The notes: generated by a model from the letters alone, not told the origin. 64,000 nucleotides of DNA from Cricetomys ansorgei (GCA_026225945.1 JAMJFZ010003739.1:1-64000); one strand, 5' to 3'. Shown: positions 22,351 through 34,123, counted from the stretch's first letter. Numbers and translations are program-made.

Positions 22351-24547
22351 ATGACATACATTCACTATCTCACCACAATATCAAATACTCCTGAGGGATA
22401 GAATTTATTTAGTAGCACATAGATTATTATATTTCATGAAGAAAATATTAAGGATTACTTGTTCAAGGAAATTGTTAGATTTTACTACAAACATAATATA
22501 TTTACATTACATTATGTAAATAAATTAAGGACAAACTAATATAGATTCCTGGTGAATGAACTGGATTGCTAGGGCATTTCTCTTCAGTGATGAAAGTAAC
22601 TTGCCAGTACATTGTGCATGATAAGAACTCAAATGTTGCATGTTCCCCATGGAAGTATAACAGGAAGTGGAATAGATGGTGGAAATTTTGCTAGTCTCAA
22701 ATTGGAGTATCTGACCAGAATTCATGTCTTCAGACAGAGTAAAACATTGCATCAATCAATTTAAAACTCTGAGCAAAGGAGGCAATACTTTGAATAATGT
22801 CATTGCTCTCTATGTGCTGCTTTGCATTTTGTTTAAATTATAGTTAAATTATAACTATTGTGTTACTTACAATATTACTTTCTGAAAGCAATGGATTATT
22901 GTGATATTTATCTCTTTCATTAGTCTTGCCAAATTCAACCAGCTTTGAAAGTAAATATACCTATGGTGAAACTCATCTTCTGTAGGAATTAGTCATATGA
23001 TCTTGGATAACTTACTACTCCAAAATCAGTTAATTATGCAACTATCTCCCCCACCCCCTTCCTCCTTCGCTCTTCTCTCTTTCCTCCATCTCATTTTCTC
23101 TCTCTTTTATTCCTGGCCTAAATAAGTTAGGAAGTTTTTTCTACTATGATCTGCTTCACCAAGACTAACAAGATAAATGACCGAGGACGGGAATCATGAA
23201 CCAACACAAATCATTTCTTCTATCACTTGTCTTATTGATTTTATCAAAGTCATGGATAAAATTGGGTGTTAACAAGAGTTATCAAAATACAAGAAATGAA
23301 ACCCAGAACAGCATATACTAAGGCTGATGAAAAGTATAGTGTGGATTTGATAGCTAGACTGCAAATGAGTCTATTAATAAGCTGTCCAAATTTTAACCTT
23401 AAAACACAGTAACTATTGAATACTGTAGAAGTTTAAATATAAAGTACTTCTTTTAAAGTGTTTATAAAATCCAAACTATATTTACTGAATGTTTTCTACT
23501 AAGTTATTGGTAGACTGGTTAGCAAAAACACTGGTTATTGAAATTATAAATAATTTGCTGTTCTATTTTAATTCCTTGTATTTTTTTGTATTTTTGTATT
23601 TCATAATATTATGTTCCCTTTCATTGTACAGCAGGAATCTTAGCCAATGAGGATGAATTTTGAGGGTTGAATATAAAGTATAATACTGTAGTTATTTGTC
23701 TCAAAATTTCTAGCTAAAATTTTGAATAAAAATGACAATAAGCAGTGTATACTAAACACTCTGCTTTCATAAATCCCTGAAAAAGCTGGCATTTTTTGTT
23801 TAATGGAAACCCTATTTGTAACCATCCTCTTCCTTTGAAAGTAGTCATCAGGGATATTAACGCCCATGTAGGTCCATTATGAAGACTAAACACTTCCATT
23901 AGATAAAAGAACTAAAATGATTATGAATAATGTTCTCTTCCTTCCAAAGTACTCTAAATTAAACACTCAGTAGTACAATATGTTTTAGGTTAATTGGTTT
24001 AATCCAGTTTTAATTAAGTTGATGTTTCTATGCCAACAAATGGTTTTTAAATTGTGAAATCCTGATGTTTCAGAATATGACTAAAATTAATTACCTAAGA
24101 GCATTTGACTCAATATTTTGGAACCATGTAGTGCAATTTTAGCATTGCCACAGAAATGATTTTAATACTGACAGTTAAGCATGTTGAAAAACTTTTAAAA
24201 ATTTATAGTAATGCTGTAAGGATTACTTTGTTTCTTAAATTTTCTACAGTGAATTTTTAATGACTCACAGTTGTGACATAGATTACATATAAATTTAAAA
24301 GAATAATGCATATTATTATATGGTATATTAATCATTATAATAAACTGCATATTATTTTTCATATATTATATATTAATTAGTTAATATACTATATATTAAT
24401 CTTACATACAAAATCCTTGAAGATGAACCTTGTGGAACAGGCTACTAAAAGTGTTGATGACACATTTGAGGCCCTCCTTGGTTTGTGGAATAAGTTAAAG
24501 TCTAACCCAGACATCTTATTAAGATTTTACCTCAAAATGAAAAAGTA
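22351..24547. other. unannotated, mostly unique sequence
   Basis: A pyrimidine-rich patch lies at 23040-23115. I recognise no other element. Reading frames here are under 80 codons and have no known domain. Confidence 0.4.
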
Positions 24548-24625
24548 AAAACTGGAATGGCAGTATAGTTCAATGGTAGAATACTTACTGAATGTGAATG
24601 AGATCCTCTGATCAATGCTGTCACT

Positions 24626-24632
<7 letters not shown>
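24548..24632 (+). mobile_element. ID-like SINE
   Basis: GGCAGTATAGTTCAATGGTA, GAATACTTACTG and GATCCTCTGATCAATGCTG match in order the tRNA-derived body of a rodent ID element, with decayed A and B boxes. It runs straight into the CA repeat. Confidence 0.6.
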
Positions 24633-24677
<45 letters not shown>

Positions 24678-24785
24678 TAGACAGACAGAGACAGAGAGAG
24701 ACAGAGAGACAGAGACAGAGAGTGATACATGAAAGAAAGTAGTAGAGCAAGAGTTAGAAAGAGAGAGAGATAAGGAAGAGACAGA
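24629..24785. repeat. (CA)n followed by (GACA/GAGA)n
   Basis: About 21 CA units to 24670, then purine-rich ACAG/GAGA repeats. The position directly after an ID body suggests growth from its A-rich tail. Confidence 0.9.
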
Positions 24786-24874
24786 GAACATACTTTCAAA
24801 TACACCATGGAGACTCATTTCTAAAATGTAAAGCTTATTATTATTTACATATATATTTGGAAATTAAATGTTTT

Positions 24875-25200
24875 ATTTGTTTTACAGGTTATAATTCATC
24901 ATTGAGGGAAGCCAAGAAAGGAACTCAATTCAAAACTTCAAGCCAGGAACTGAAGAAGAAACTACAGAGGAATGATACTTTAAGGCTTTGCTTCCAAGTT
25001 AATGTTTAGCTACTCTTCTTAGACAGCCCAGTCCATTTGCTTAGGAAAGGTACCATCCAGAGTGGGCTGAACCTTCCTACATCAACCAGCAATCAGGAAT
25101 ATGTTCCACAAAAAAGCCTACAAGCCCATCTGGTGGAGGTAATTTCTCAGTTGAATATTCCTCCTTCCAGATGTGTCTAGTTGACAATCAGGTATAGGTA
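24875..25200 (-). mobile_element. rodent LTR, probably MaLR, antisense
   Basis: This is the reverse complement of the element at 40708-41140. Landmarks: AGCCAGGAACTGAAGAAGAA, GACAGCCCAGTCCATTTGCT, CAGAGTGGGCTGAACCTTCC, CATCAACCAGCAATCAGGAA and TTTCTCAGTTGAATATTCCT, ending TGTCTAGTTGACAATCAGG. Confidence 0.65.
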
Positions 25201-25479
25201 CCACACCACCTTAACGTATATTCATAGATGGGGTGAATTTGATTAAAATTAAATATATTATGTGACCTTATGTTCAAAGTTAAAATTAAAAATAACAAAA
25301 GTAGGTACCTATGGACCAATTTGTAAACTTTATTTTTTAACTGAAATATGCAGAAAAGAATAGTAATAAAAATCACCTTCAAGAAATAGTGATGTGTTAG
25401 CTGAGAAAAATTTTGATACAAGGACTTTTACATTTATATTTGCATTGTCTATTGTTGAAATCTCCCGTTATGTAAATAA
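25201..25479. other. unannotated AT-rich sequence
   Basis: No recognised feature. Confidence 0.4.
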
Positions 25480-25628
25480 AATTATATAAATATACACACA
25501 GGTATATAAGAACAACTAATGAAAATAAGGTGATAAATTTGAAAAGGTGCAAGAAGATATTGTCTTGGAGGGAAGAGGGGGAAGGGACAATAAGTGTATT
25601 ATAATCATAAGAAATTTAAAAAAACTAA
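25480..25628 (+). mobile_element. L1 3'-terminal fragment, sense
   Basis: AGAACAACTAATGAAAATAA, AATTTGAAAAGGTGCAAGAA, GGAGGGAAGAGGGGGAAGGG and TGTATTATAATCATAAG, then A-rich sequence, match the end of a muroid L1 3' UTR. Confidence 0.65.
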
Positions 25629-26059
25629 TTTTGAATACTAATGACAGATATACTTTTTGTTGTATTTATTTATTGATAATTAATATTACTATACAGGGAT
25701 ATATATGATCATTTTTTGCAAGTTTGCAATGCATGTAGAGCCTGTTCCACCACCTCAGTCTCCTTTCCCCCTATCCTTGAAATCACTGATCAATTTTGTT
25801 CTCTAGACATTTTACTTCTCCCTTTAAAACATCTGCATATTAAGTATTATATACTTCTAAAGTCTAGGAATCTAAAATTGAGAAATCAACTCACTTTATA
25901 TGCTATTGTAACATCAATAATTTATGCAAAAACTCACTTATAGATAATCATATTGATTAACAGAATAAATTCTTTTTGTAGATATTAGAACTCTGAACAT
26001 ATAAATACATAAAGATAATAATTACAAAAATTGCAACTCTAGAATAGAGAAGTGTGTAT
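25629..26059. other. unannotated sequence
   Basis: AT-rich, with no recognised feature. Confidence 0.4.
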
Positions 26060-26244
26060 GTGCTTGGTAGTTTGTGTTTACTTGACATAAGCATAAACAT
26101 ATCAAATGAGGAATTGCTTACATTGAATTTGTGTGAGACCATTACTGAGGGCAATTTCTTTGAGAGAGTCCAGTCTACAATGAATGGTAGCATCCCTGAC
26201 CAGACAGGCCTAAGCTGTATAAGAAATGTACCTAATAATGTGCT
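26060..26244 (+). mobile_element. MaLR-like LTR, 5' part (split by an L1)
   Basis: CTTGGTAGTTTGTGTTTACT, TTGACATAAG, TGAGGAATTGCTTACATTGA, GGTAGCATCCCTGACCAGAC and AGCTGTATAAGAAATG follow the first half of the LTR type seen at 40708-41140. The matching second half resumes at 27325 after an L1. Confidence 0.55.
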
Positions 26245-27318
26245 CTTTGCTAAGGCAAATCTGTTTCTCTGGATCACAGCATTCCTTGAATAACTGGAGT
26301 GCTTTGTGTAGGGTTGAGGCCTCCTGGATTTCCTCTGTCTAAATTAGCATGTCTATTGTTGTTGTCCTTGTTCAACTCCTGTTTAGACAGTCATGTTGAT
26401 GAGACTTTGTGGGTGTATTCTCTAACATTCCTAAGAGACACAATGTCACAGTGACCTCTTTGTTCATCTGGCTCCACAATCTTTCCAATAATCTTTCACA
26501 ATGACTCTTAAGCGTCAACTTTAGGATTTGTGTTGTAGATGTACCAGTTGAGTATGGGCTCCAGACTCTGCATTTTGATTGGATGTTGTTTTCTCTATGA
26601 TCTCCATCTGTTACAAAGAGAAGTTACCTTAATAACGGGTGAGGAGTATATTTCTCTGTGAGCATAAGGAAAAATACTTATGATGTAGTTGGGAATTATG
26701 CTGGCTTAATAAAGTGGTGGTTGTAGGTTTACCCCCAAGGATTGCAACTTTACTATTCTGGGTAGTTGCCTAGGTTTCCAGTACCAGGGATGATTTTCTT
26801 CTTGCTGAGTGAGTTAAGTCCAATTAGAGAATGGTTGGATATTGCCAAGGTATGCTTGTAACTACTTGTGGCTCATAATCATCTTAGCTCAGTAGGACTA
26901 TTGGCTGCTTTCCTTTTTGAAAGCTAGCACAGAGTTTCTGATACCCTAATAGATAGTCTTCCTGGAGGAGGAGACTTTCATGTTCATTCTACCTCAGGAG
27001 CCTTTGGGCCCTGTGTTTGAAACGAAAGGTATCTTCAGCAATAGGGAGTTACCTACAAGTCTGGTGGCAAACCAATAGCAATAGCATATAATGTTTTTGG
27101 ACAACTGGTTATCCAATACCAAATAGTCAGTCCTGAGAACATATGCATACAAGTGACATTGCAAACTGATCAGATTATATTTATGTATTGGTAAAGCAAG
27201 AGACAGAGAGAGAAGGGGGGGAGAACAAGAGAAGGTCTGAAAGGAGGAAAGGGAAGAAAATGATATAATATTATAATCTCAAAAAGTTAAAGAAATAACA
27301 ATATTTTTAAAAGAAATG
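26245..27318 (+). mobile_element. L1 3'-UTR insertion, sense, about 1.1 kb
   Basis: A long ordered match to a muroid L1 3' UTR: TGTAGGGTTGAGGCCTCCTG, CATGTCTATTGTTGTTGTCC, GTGTTGTAGATGTACCAGTT, ATGGTCT-like then CTCCATCTGTTACAAAGAGA, GCTGGCTTAATAAAGTGGTG, CAGTACCAGGGATGATTTTC, TCTTCAGCAATAGGGAGTTA, GGTTATCCAATACCAAATAG, and a final GAGAGAAGG/AATGATATAATATTATAA end with an A-rich tail. It is 5'-truncated and noncoding. Confidence 0.8.
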
Positions 27319-27324
27319 TAGGTA

Positions 27325-27512
27325 AGTAAGTGAGGCATTAAGCCCCTTTTTTTTCCCCTCAGTGGTCTCTGCTTCAGTTTCTACTTCCAGGTTCCTGACC
27401 AATTCCTTCCTTGAATCGTTTGTGATATGTAAGTCAAATAAATGCTTTCTTTCCCTTGAACTACATTTGGTACCTGTTTTATCACAGCAACACGAAGGAA
27501 ATTAGAACAGAA
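27325..27512 (+). mobile_element. MaLR-like LTR, 3' part
   Basis: TCTCTGCTTCAGTTTCTACT, TCCAGGTTCCTGACC, AAGTCAAATAAATGCTTTCT and TTTTATCACAGCAACACGAA are the 3' landmarks of the LTR whose first half is at 26060-26244. An AATAAA signal lies near 27439. Confidence 0.55.
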
Positions 27513-28079
27513 TTTCTACTGATAATGGATGTTACTGTGCTGTACCTGACCATGTGTTTTGGTGGGGAGGATTGAATCACAATTAGAAACTTCAGTGCTT
27601 AATTCAGTGCTTAATAAACTGTTCTGTAAGGAATTGGAAAATGCGACCTATGCTGACAGTTGGAGATGATGGCAACCTGACATGGGGATTTTCAGAAAAA
27701 TGTGGAGTGAGTTGTTTATATAGGTTTGATGATAAACTCAATCTCTCAATTGTTGTTTGTTTTTTATTTCTTCAAGAAGAGCCGTGAGATAACAGCTAGC
27801 TTCTCTCTCTTGTATAGTCATATGATTGTCCAAATAAACATGTTATTTTATTTCAAGCTAAAATCTTTTCCACTTTTAAATAACAAATAATCATAGATTT
27901 TGCTGGCCCTGAATACAATCTGAAGACTCTCAAATCTTGAAAGTTTTCTAAATATATTGACTAAAGGGTCTTAAACAAATGTTTATTAAGTTAAACTTTT
28001 TCTCCAATAATGACTCCAGCAGTTAGTGTTAGAGCAATAATGACTCTAGCATTTAAGGATAGTTGATTCAATTTATTTT
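27513..28079. other. unannotated sequence
   Basis: A short direct repeat CAGTGCTTAAT occurs twice at 27592-27616. No element is named. Confidence 0.4.
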
Positions 28080-28720
28080 AGAATTTGTCAATGAATTCAA
28101 ATGGATGAACTAACTGTGTATGATGCCATTGGCAAAGTAGAGCTAATATAGAACAGGATGAACTAAGCCACAGTGGCAATGCAAAGGTCATCACACTGGT
28201 ATTCCTGGTGGGATTTCATCAAATTAGTCCTGGGAATTTTGAAGGTGCTAGAGGCTGTGACCAAGTGATGTTACATTTCTAGTTGCTGCTGCTGAGCAGA
28301 AGCGATGTTGCTCAAGTACCTATCCTGAACAAAATATGAAAAAGGACAAAGAAGCACCTTCTTTATCTCCTTTTAGTCTCCTCTATACCTGCTACCGCAT
28401 GAATCTAATGAGGTCTGAGCCTCATTAGAAAGAAAAGCCACAATTTACATAATGTTGGACACAGCACTACAGAGTGATGGCAGGTGTAATTAAAGGGTGA
28501 ATTTGGAGCTATCAGAGTATGGAATAATGGACAGTACATTATGCTTATAATTTTATTAAATCCATCTGTATTCTACCTGGTGCTTCTAGGATTATTTTAG
28601 AACACTGGAACATTCTTGTAATTTTCTATTTAAAATTAAAATTCCTAGTCTGCCTCAAATCAGTGTGTAATGGATCATTTTTCCGTTATATCAGCTCTTT
28701 CTAGACAGTGATATTCAGGT
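28080..28720. other. unique block, candidate conserved noncoding element
   Basis: This block has more balanced composition than its surroundings, holds no repeat I recognise and contains homeodomain-type sites such as GTGTAATTAAAGG and CTCATTAGAAAG. It has no long reading frame. This is a guess from texture; conservation is not shown. Confidence 0.3.
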
Positions 28721-29091
28721 TTTCTTACCTTGAAATAATATTCCATCTATTGCATAAGCACTCCTAGATTATTACCTACCTCTGTTTTTAAATGATGAGG
28801 GGACTATAGGTATAAAGAGACAATGATATTTTCTTTCATATCTGCTGTCATTAAGGAATAAGAACTGTTTAATAATGCAAGCTGAGTGTGAGTTAGGTAC
28901 ATGCTAGGATTGGTGCGTGATTCAACTGTGCATGTGATAAAAATTCAAATTTCTTCATTTAAAAAAAAGAATATTTACTTTTATGTATGAATTTTCATGG
29001 GTTAATTAAAATTGGACTCCAGAGGTATGTTGTAAAAATAGTTGCAACCCAGTATAAATGAATGTCCCCATAGAACTGCTTGGGAGAATAA
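28721..29091. other. unannotated sequence
   Basis: No recognised feature. Confidence 0.4.
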
Positions 29092-29132
29092 ACACACACA
29101 CACACACACAGACACACACACATACACACACC
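29092..29132. repeat. (CA)n microsatellite
   Basis: Interrupted CA units. Confidence 0.9.
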
Positions 29133-29474
29133 CTCACTAGTATTCACCCTAGGACAATCAGCATAGAATGAGCCATGTGAAGAAGAGAAAGGGAAAAATA
29201 CACCACGTTGAAGAGTCATTGTCTGTAACTGAGTTTCTTTTTTGTGATGTTTAGCTTGGATGCTCTATTCAAGATCACAGTGCATTTGCTTTAACCTTGG
29301 AATGTGGCTCATTTCTCCAGTACAAAACTGCATATGCTATTTTGTATATTATTTCAATCCACATGCTGTTACTTATTCTTTGAGGTGTTATCCAGGGCAT
29401 ATACTAAGTGGGATCACTCACTTGTACTTGGATACTTGGATAATATTTCATCATGCCATAGTAAGCATAAAGGA

Positions 29475-29588
29475 AGATATATATATATATATATATAGTG
29501 AAATATATTATATATGATATTTCATCATATATAATATATTTATTTATATATATAGTGAAATATATTATATATATTTCATCATATATAA

Positions 29589-29629
<41 letters not shown>

Positions 29630-29636
29630 TATACAT
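29475..29636. repeat. AT repeat with a 57-bp direct duplication and hairpins
   Basis: The string TAGTGAAATATATTATATAT starts at 29496 and again at 29553, giving a 57-bp period. Each unit contains GAAATAT ... ATATTTC, so it can fold on itself. AT runs flank it on both sides and a CA run ends it. Confidence 0.85.
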
Positions 29637-29649
29637 TCATTCTTCCAAG

Positions 29650-29815
29650 AGAAGCATTGGGTATGATGTAGCATACCTGCATTCCCAACATTCAAGAGAC
29701 AGAGACAAGAGGATTGTCACAAGCTCAATATATATAGATATACAGAGTGATTTCTAGGTCAGGTTAGGATATAAAGTGAGACTCTGTCTCAAAAAAGAAA
29801 AAGAAAGATAAAACT
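29650..29815 (+). mobile_element. old B1-related SINE
   Basis: GGGTATGATGTAGCATACCT, GCATTCCCAACATTCAAGAG, AGACAGAGACAAGAGGATTG and AAAGTGAGACTCTGTCTCAA follow a B1/proto-B1 body in sense, ending in an A-rich tail. It is more diverged than the B1 that follows. Confidence 0.65.
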
Positions 29816-29829
29816 AAAAATAAATAAAA

Positions 29830-30010
29830 ATATGCTGGGCAGTGGTGGCACATACCTTTAATTCCAGCACTCAGGTGAACCTTTGTGAGTCCAGCCTGGT
29901 CTACAGAGTGACTTCCAGGACTGCCAGAGTTACAACAAAGAAACCCTGTCTTGAAAAACTAAAAATAAATAAATAAGTAAACAAATAAGCACACAAACAA
30001 ATAAAAATAT
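29830..30010 (+). mobile_element. B1 SINE, sense
   Basis: CTGGGCAGTGGTGGCACATA, CCTTTAATTCCAGCACTCAG, GTCCAGCCTGGTCTACAGAG and AAACCCTGTCTTGAAAAACT are the ordered B1 body, followed by an A-rich (AAAT)n tail. It carries CCAGAGTTACAACAAAG, the complement of the variant in the antisense copies. Confidence 0.92.
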
Positions 30011-30329
30011 AGTAAATAAAAGAATGTGACTTATACTAAAACCTTCCCTGTTTTTCGTGAATTAATGTAGATGGTAAATTCAGAGTAAGAGTCTCTGGCT
30101 ATTATCAGTAAGCAAAGTGAGAAATTAAATTTTAGTTATTGGGAGAAAGATAAAGTTCAACATTGTACCAAGCTATACTCTCATACCTAAGTTGCATACC
30201 ACATCAATATTGTTAACCTCTCTAGGTATGATAATTGAATTTTCAGCTATAGAAGAAAGCTGAAATGCTGATTTTGAAGAAAGAAAGTGAAACAACAGTA
30301 CCTCACTTTTACATTAAGTCTTTTGTCCT
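30011..30329. other. unannotated sequence
   Basis: No recognised feature. Confidence 0.4.
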
Positions 30330-30720
30330 GAAACCAGAGGCAACAAAAAGATAGCACTTGGCTTGGTTCACCAGCAAAGCATGTTGATCAGGCAAGGTAA
30401 GATTAGCATGCTTACTTAAGAGAAGCCTCTAATCTGCAGCAGATTTGAATATTAATGAACTTTTGGCTTTTCTCTCTCCTCACAGGACTATGCTTGCTTG
30501 AAAAGCTCATTCTGTCTGGAATGTAACCTACATCCTGATTGGTGGGTGAGACGCCCTTGGAGCCAAGCCAAGGCCATTCCTCTCAATGAAACACCATTTG
30601 AAAAGAGACCACAAAATAGGACAGTGAATATTTGAGAGGAGCTTATGTCTAACCACTTCAGTAATAAGCTGACACATGCCCGCAATAGAATTCTGAGTCA
30701 AAAATAGAGTGAGATCAGCA
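30330..30720. other. unique block with a strong splice-acceptor-like site
   Basis: TTTTCTCTCTCCTCACAG ends at 30485, preceded by a branch-point-like TATTAATGAAC. A weaker donor-like TTG|GTGGGTGAG follows about 55 bases later. No repeat is recognised. It could be a noncoding exon or a conserved element; neither is shown. Confidence 0.25.
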
Positions 30721-31254
30721 TTATGCTAAGTCAAATCGCTCCAGTGAAATGAGAATACATAAATGTGTATTTGGAACAAGATGACTTGGGGCTCACAGAT
30801 TTACTGAACTGCTCCAGATCACAAAGCAAATTTAATATCATAAGTTATCAAGTTTACATAAAAATATGAGAGCATGTAGAGGTACAAAAATAATACCTTA
30901 TACCTAAAATACTATAATTTCTGTATCTTTTTATGCCAACTTATGATAATATTTTAATTTAACTCTTCACTTACATCTGCTCATATTGAAACATACAACT
31001 GATTGAAGTGTCTGTTTACAGAGGAAATAATAATTAAAATGTAAGTAAAATAGTTCTTGTGTATATTTCTTCCAAGTAAGGAAAGTTTTATTTGCATCTC
31101 CTAGTCCTTAAAATAAATTTAAAAAAGTAAACAAAGACAGAAAGAACCAAGGACAAATACTTGATAGTACCATCAAGGGGTGAAGAGAGTCACTAGATAA
31201 TAAAATGGTAAAATGTTACCTTAGAGTGACCATGGGAAAAATATGTGCTGTCTG
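30721..31254. other. unannotated AT-rich sequence
   Basis: No recognised feature. Confidence 0.4.
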
Positions 31255-31620
31255 CATGGGGATATTGTTTAGTACATAAAGCATTTGCCATGTAGACATG
31301 AGGACCTGAGTTCAAATATCCAGAACTCTGTAAAGGTATATATGGTAGTAACCATTAGATATTTCAGTTTTCTGAGATTTTCTGGAGAGAAAAGGAGGTA
31401 GACACATGAGGACTCTTGGACATTTTCAGGCAAGAGAACCTAGAATATAGCACAGTGATGAACAACAAAGAGAATTTGTTTCAAACAAGCTGGAAGGAAA
31501 AGATGGACTAAGTTTGTCTTCCCATCTCTATACCTGTGCTCTGGCACCTGCCTTCAGCCATACACACATGAACACACATGATATACACTTAGACACATGA
31601 ATCATAAAACCATATATGCA
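31255..31620 (+). mobile_element. B4-like SINE, sense
   Basis: TTGTTTAGTACATAAAGCAT, GACATGAGGACCTGAGTTCA, AAATATCCAGAACTCTGTAA and the tail-side GCCATACACACATGAACACA match the head and tail of a B4/RSINE element. The B1-like middle is poorly preserved. Confidence 0.65.
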
Positions 31621-32304
31621 GAAACTAATAAATTGTATATACCATGTTATGAGCAAGCCATTCACAAGTCTCTCAACTTTTAAGAAATGGAAAAAAAGAG
31701 AAAAAAAATATGTTCCAAAGGATACTAATCCTAAGTAATGCTGGAAGTAGAACACATACATACATACATATATACACATACACACAAGCACACACTGTTA
31801 AGAATTTCTTTTTGTACCCATTCTTATAGGTTTAAAAATAATAAAAATAACCCAATACTAAAAATTAAACAAACAAATTTTAATGAAAATGAAAATTAGA
31901 AACCCAATTCTAATCTCTGTAATACCTTGTTTGAAGAAATTAATTGTTTTTAATTCAGTATTCAGTCATGATTTCAATTTTCTTGACACCTAATGATAAC
32001 TTATGCTGAAGTTATTAGTCTTAACAGTCTATAACTGTTAAGAAAATGCATATTAAGCTACTGATTTTAAGTTCTCTGGACTCTTTGAAAACTTTGCAGA
32101 TGGAGATCCTACATGGGTCTTGGATAACTCACCTTAAGAATATATATCAAATGCATCATTTGTTTACTTCTGTATTTAATGTTTCATTGCAGAGAAATTT
32201 TACAATAATATTTCCTCATGTCCCTCCTTAGTCAGAAGATATCAGTACATATTTAGAAACAGCAATGAAAGGGTACATAGCTATTGCCATGAAAACTCAC
32301 CATT
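31621..32304. other. unannotated sequence
   Basis: AT-rich. Short CATA/CACA repeats lie at 31755-31795. Confidence 0.4.
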
Positions 32305-32640
32305 ATTCTGTGTGTGTGTGTGTGTTCACGTACACACACATGTGTTATATGAACACATATGTGTGAAAGGGATTGCTACCTGATCTTGAAAATGGAGAGT
32401 GAAGAAAAGTAATGAGTTTACTGATCAATCACTACACCTTTGGGTCAGTCTCTTGCTGAACCTAAACTGCGTATTTGCAGCCTGGCAACTAGCAAACCTT
32501 ATTGATCCTCCTATCTATTCCTCCCTGTACCAGGATAGAGGAATGTATGGAACCCTGCCTGGATTTTTCATGTGGATGCTGGATCTGAACTCCTCATGCT
32601 TACGCAGCAAGTGCTCCGGACCACAAGTCTTTCCATCCCT
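32305..32640 (-). mobile_element. B4-like SINE, antisense
   Basis: A TG/CA tail that can fold on itself (32311-32341) leads into CTCTTGCTGAACCTAAACTG, TTGATCCTCCTATCTATTCC, GTGGATGCTGGATCTGAACT and CTCATGCTTACGCAGCAAGT, the antisense order of B4 (B1-like middle, then tRNA-like head). The plus-strand frame 32399-32644 is inside it. Confidence 0.75.
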
Positions 32641-32844
32641 ATAATTACTTTTATTTAAAAATTTTATTGATATTATGGTTAGTTTCACATACAGAAATAA
32701 GCATATTGGTTTTATATAAGGTTTGTGAAATTATATATAGCCATACCCAGGGTAATGTTTTTGACACCAGTCATCAATATAGTCAGATTTCATCACTTAA
32801 TCTTTTGTGTATATGTTCATTGATACTTTACAACTTTTGAAATT

Positions 32845-33025
32845 TTTATTACATTTATTTTTTTCTGTAAGGAGCGGCTCATGCCATAGTGTTTGTGTAG
32901 ACGTTACAGGCCAATTTGAAGGAGTCAGTCAGTTCTGTCTTTTGATTCTGTGGGTCCCAGGGACTGATTTAGTTTACAACTTTAAAAGCAAGCACCTTTA
33001 CCTGCTTATTCATCTAGCTGGCCTT
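32845..33025 (-). mobile_element. B3-like SINE, antisense
   Basis: AGGAGTCAGTCAGTTCTGTC, TTCTGTGGGTCCCAGGGACT, AAGCAAGCACCTTTACCTGC and CATCTAGCTGGCC mark an antisense B3. Confidence 0.75.
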
Positions 33026-33183
33026 ACGTCTTGGATAATGATTGTAGTCATATGCATACATTTATTATGATGGTCAGTACTGGGCAGTTCCATTGAGAAG
33101 AAGATCCTTTTTTTGTTCCTTGTTTTTGCTATTTATATAAAAATCTCCATCTTTCTCCAGCCTGTCATATGATTTCCTGAAAT

Positions 33184-33189
33184 CATATC
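33184..33189 (+). repeat. target-site duplication, left (CATATC)
   Basis: CATATC directly precedes the TGTTGGGGGC start of the LTR and is identical to the six bases that follow its CA end. Confidence 0.75.
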
Positions 33190-34123
33190 TGTTGGGGGCT
33201 GATGATACCCAGGCTGTGGACATAACCAGCTTGATGAGGATCCTGGTTTTTCCCTTAGCTAGGAGTCGGAAGCCCACCAACTGCTTTGGCCCTTTCTCAT
33301 CTTTACTGTATGGTGACAAAAGCCTCTCATCAACAATATTGTCTATTTTGGCCTATTAGTGAAACTCAAATCAATTCCTGGGCTTTATGGGAGAGGAACA
33401 CTGCCATCTCAATTCTAAGTAATTGTAACAGTCTTACTGGCCTTCAAGATTTTGGCATGTGTGAATACTATTCATGCTTTCTGTAGATATATAAAAAATT
33501 ATTCTGGGTAAAACTGACCTTCCCATGGAGACAAAGCCATAGTCAAGAACAGAAACGAAGTCTAGACAGTATGTCAGCAAGCTTGAAAAAGCAAATAGAT
33601 AATTCAGCCCTGAATGCCTGCCTCCCCCTTTATTGTAGCAAGTATACAGACCTAAAATTCAGCTATTCATTAGTAGAATATTGTGTTAAGGCTACACACT
33701 AAAATTAACCTTGAAGATTAGAAGCCTGCAGCTAGGAGGGGATGAACACTCTTGCACTGATGTATGCCCGAACACCTGCATTCTGTTAGATAAGAAGTTA
33801 GCAGTTTTGCTATTTCAGTCAGGACAACTTTCTGTCTTGAGAGGAATCTTGTAATTTTTCCCCAATGTGCACACTGTTAATTTTTCTCTCTTGACTTTTC
33901 TAACTTCTAATTTCTTTATTTTTATTATTAAAGAAATGTTCTTGCGTGTCATAATCATCATAAAGTGTATTCTATGTGTCTCACTAAAGCACGTAAGCAT
34001 GTCAACTAAAGGGTCCCATAAAAGAGTGAAGTACTGCATTCACTTGTCATAACTTCGTTGTTTATCCCCCTTTGTGGAGACTGAGGAACCCCGTGTGGAC
34101 TAGAGCTGGACTCGACTCCCGCA
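33190..34123 (+). mobile_element. solo LTR of a class II (ERVK-type) endogenous retrovirus
   Basis: The 934-bp segment begins TGTTGGGGGCTGATGATACC and ends GGACTCGACTCCCGCA, so it has TG...CA termini. The six bases on either side are identical (CATATC), and a 6-bp duplication is typical of class II elements. It contains an ATTAAA signal near 33927 and an ATAAAAG box near 34019. No internal retroviral region is present, so recombination between two LTRs of a former provirus is the likely origin. The family is not named, and the orientation is inferred from the 3' end. Minus-strand frames across it are incidental. Confidence 0.7.

Noticed and set aside
33074..33319. Minus-strand 81-codon frame with a faint resemblance to mitochondrial ribosomal protein L33 (an AKGK...ILIKLV start and EQKK near the end)
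   Set aside because: The frame crosses the boundary of the solo LTR at 33190, so half of it is LTR sequence. The resemblance is a few scattered residues and is best explained by chance.
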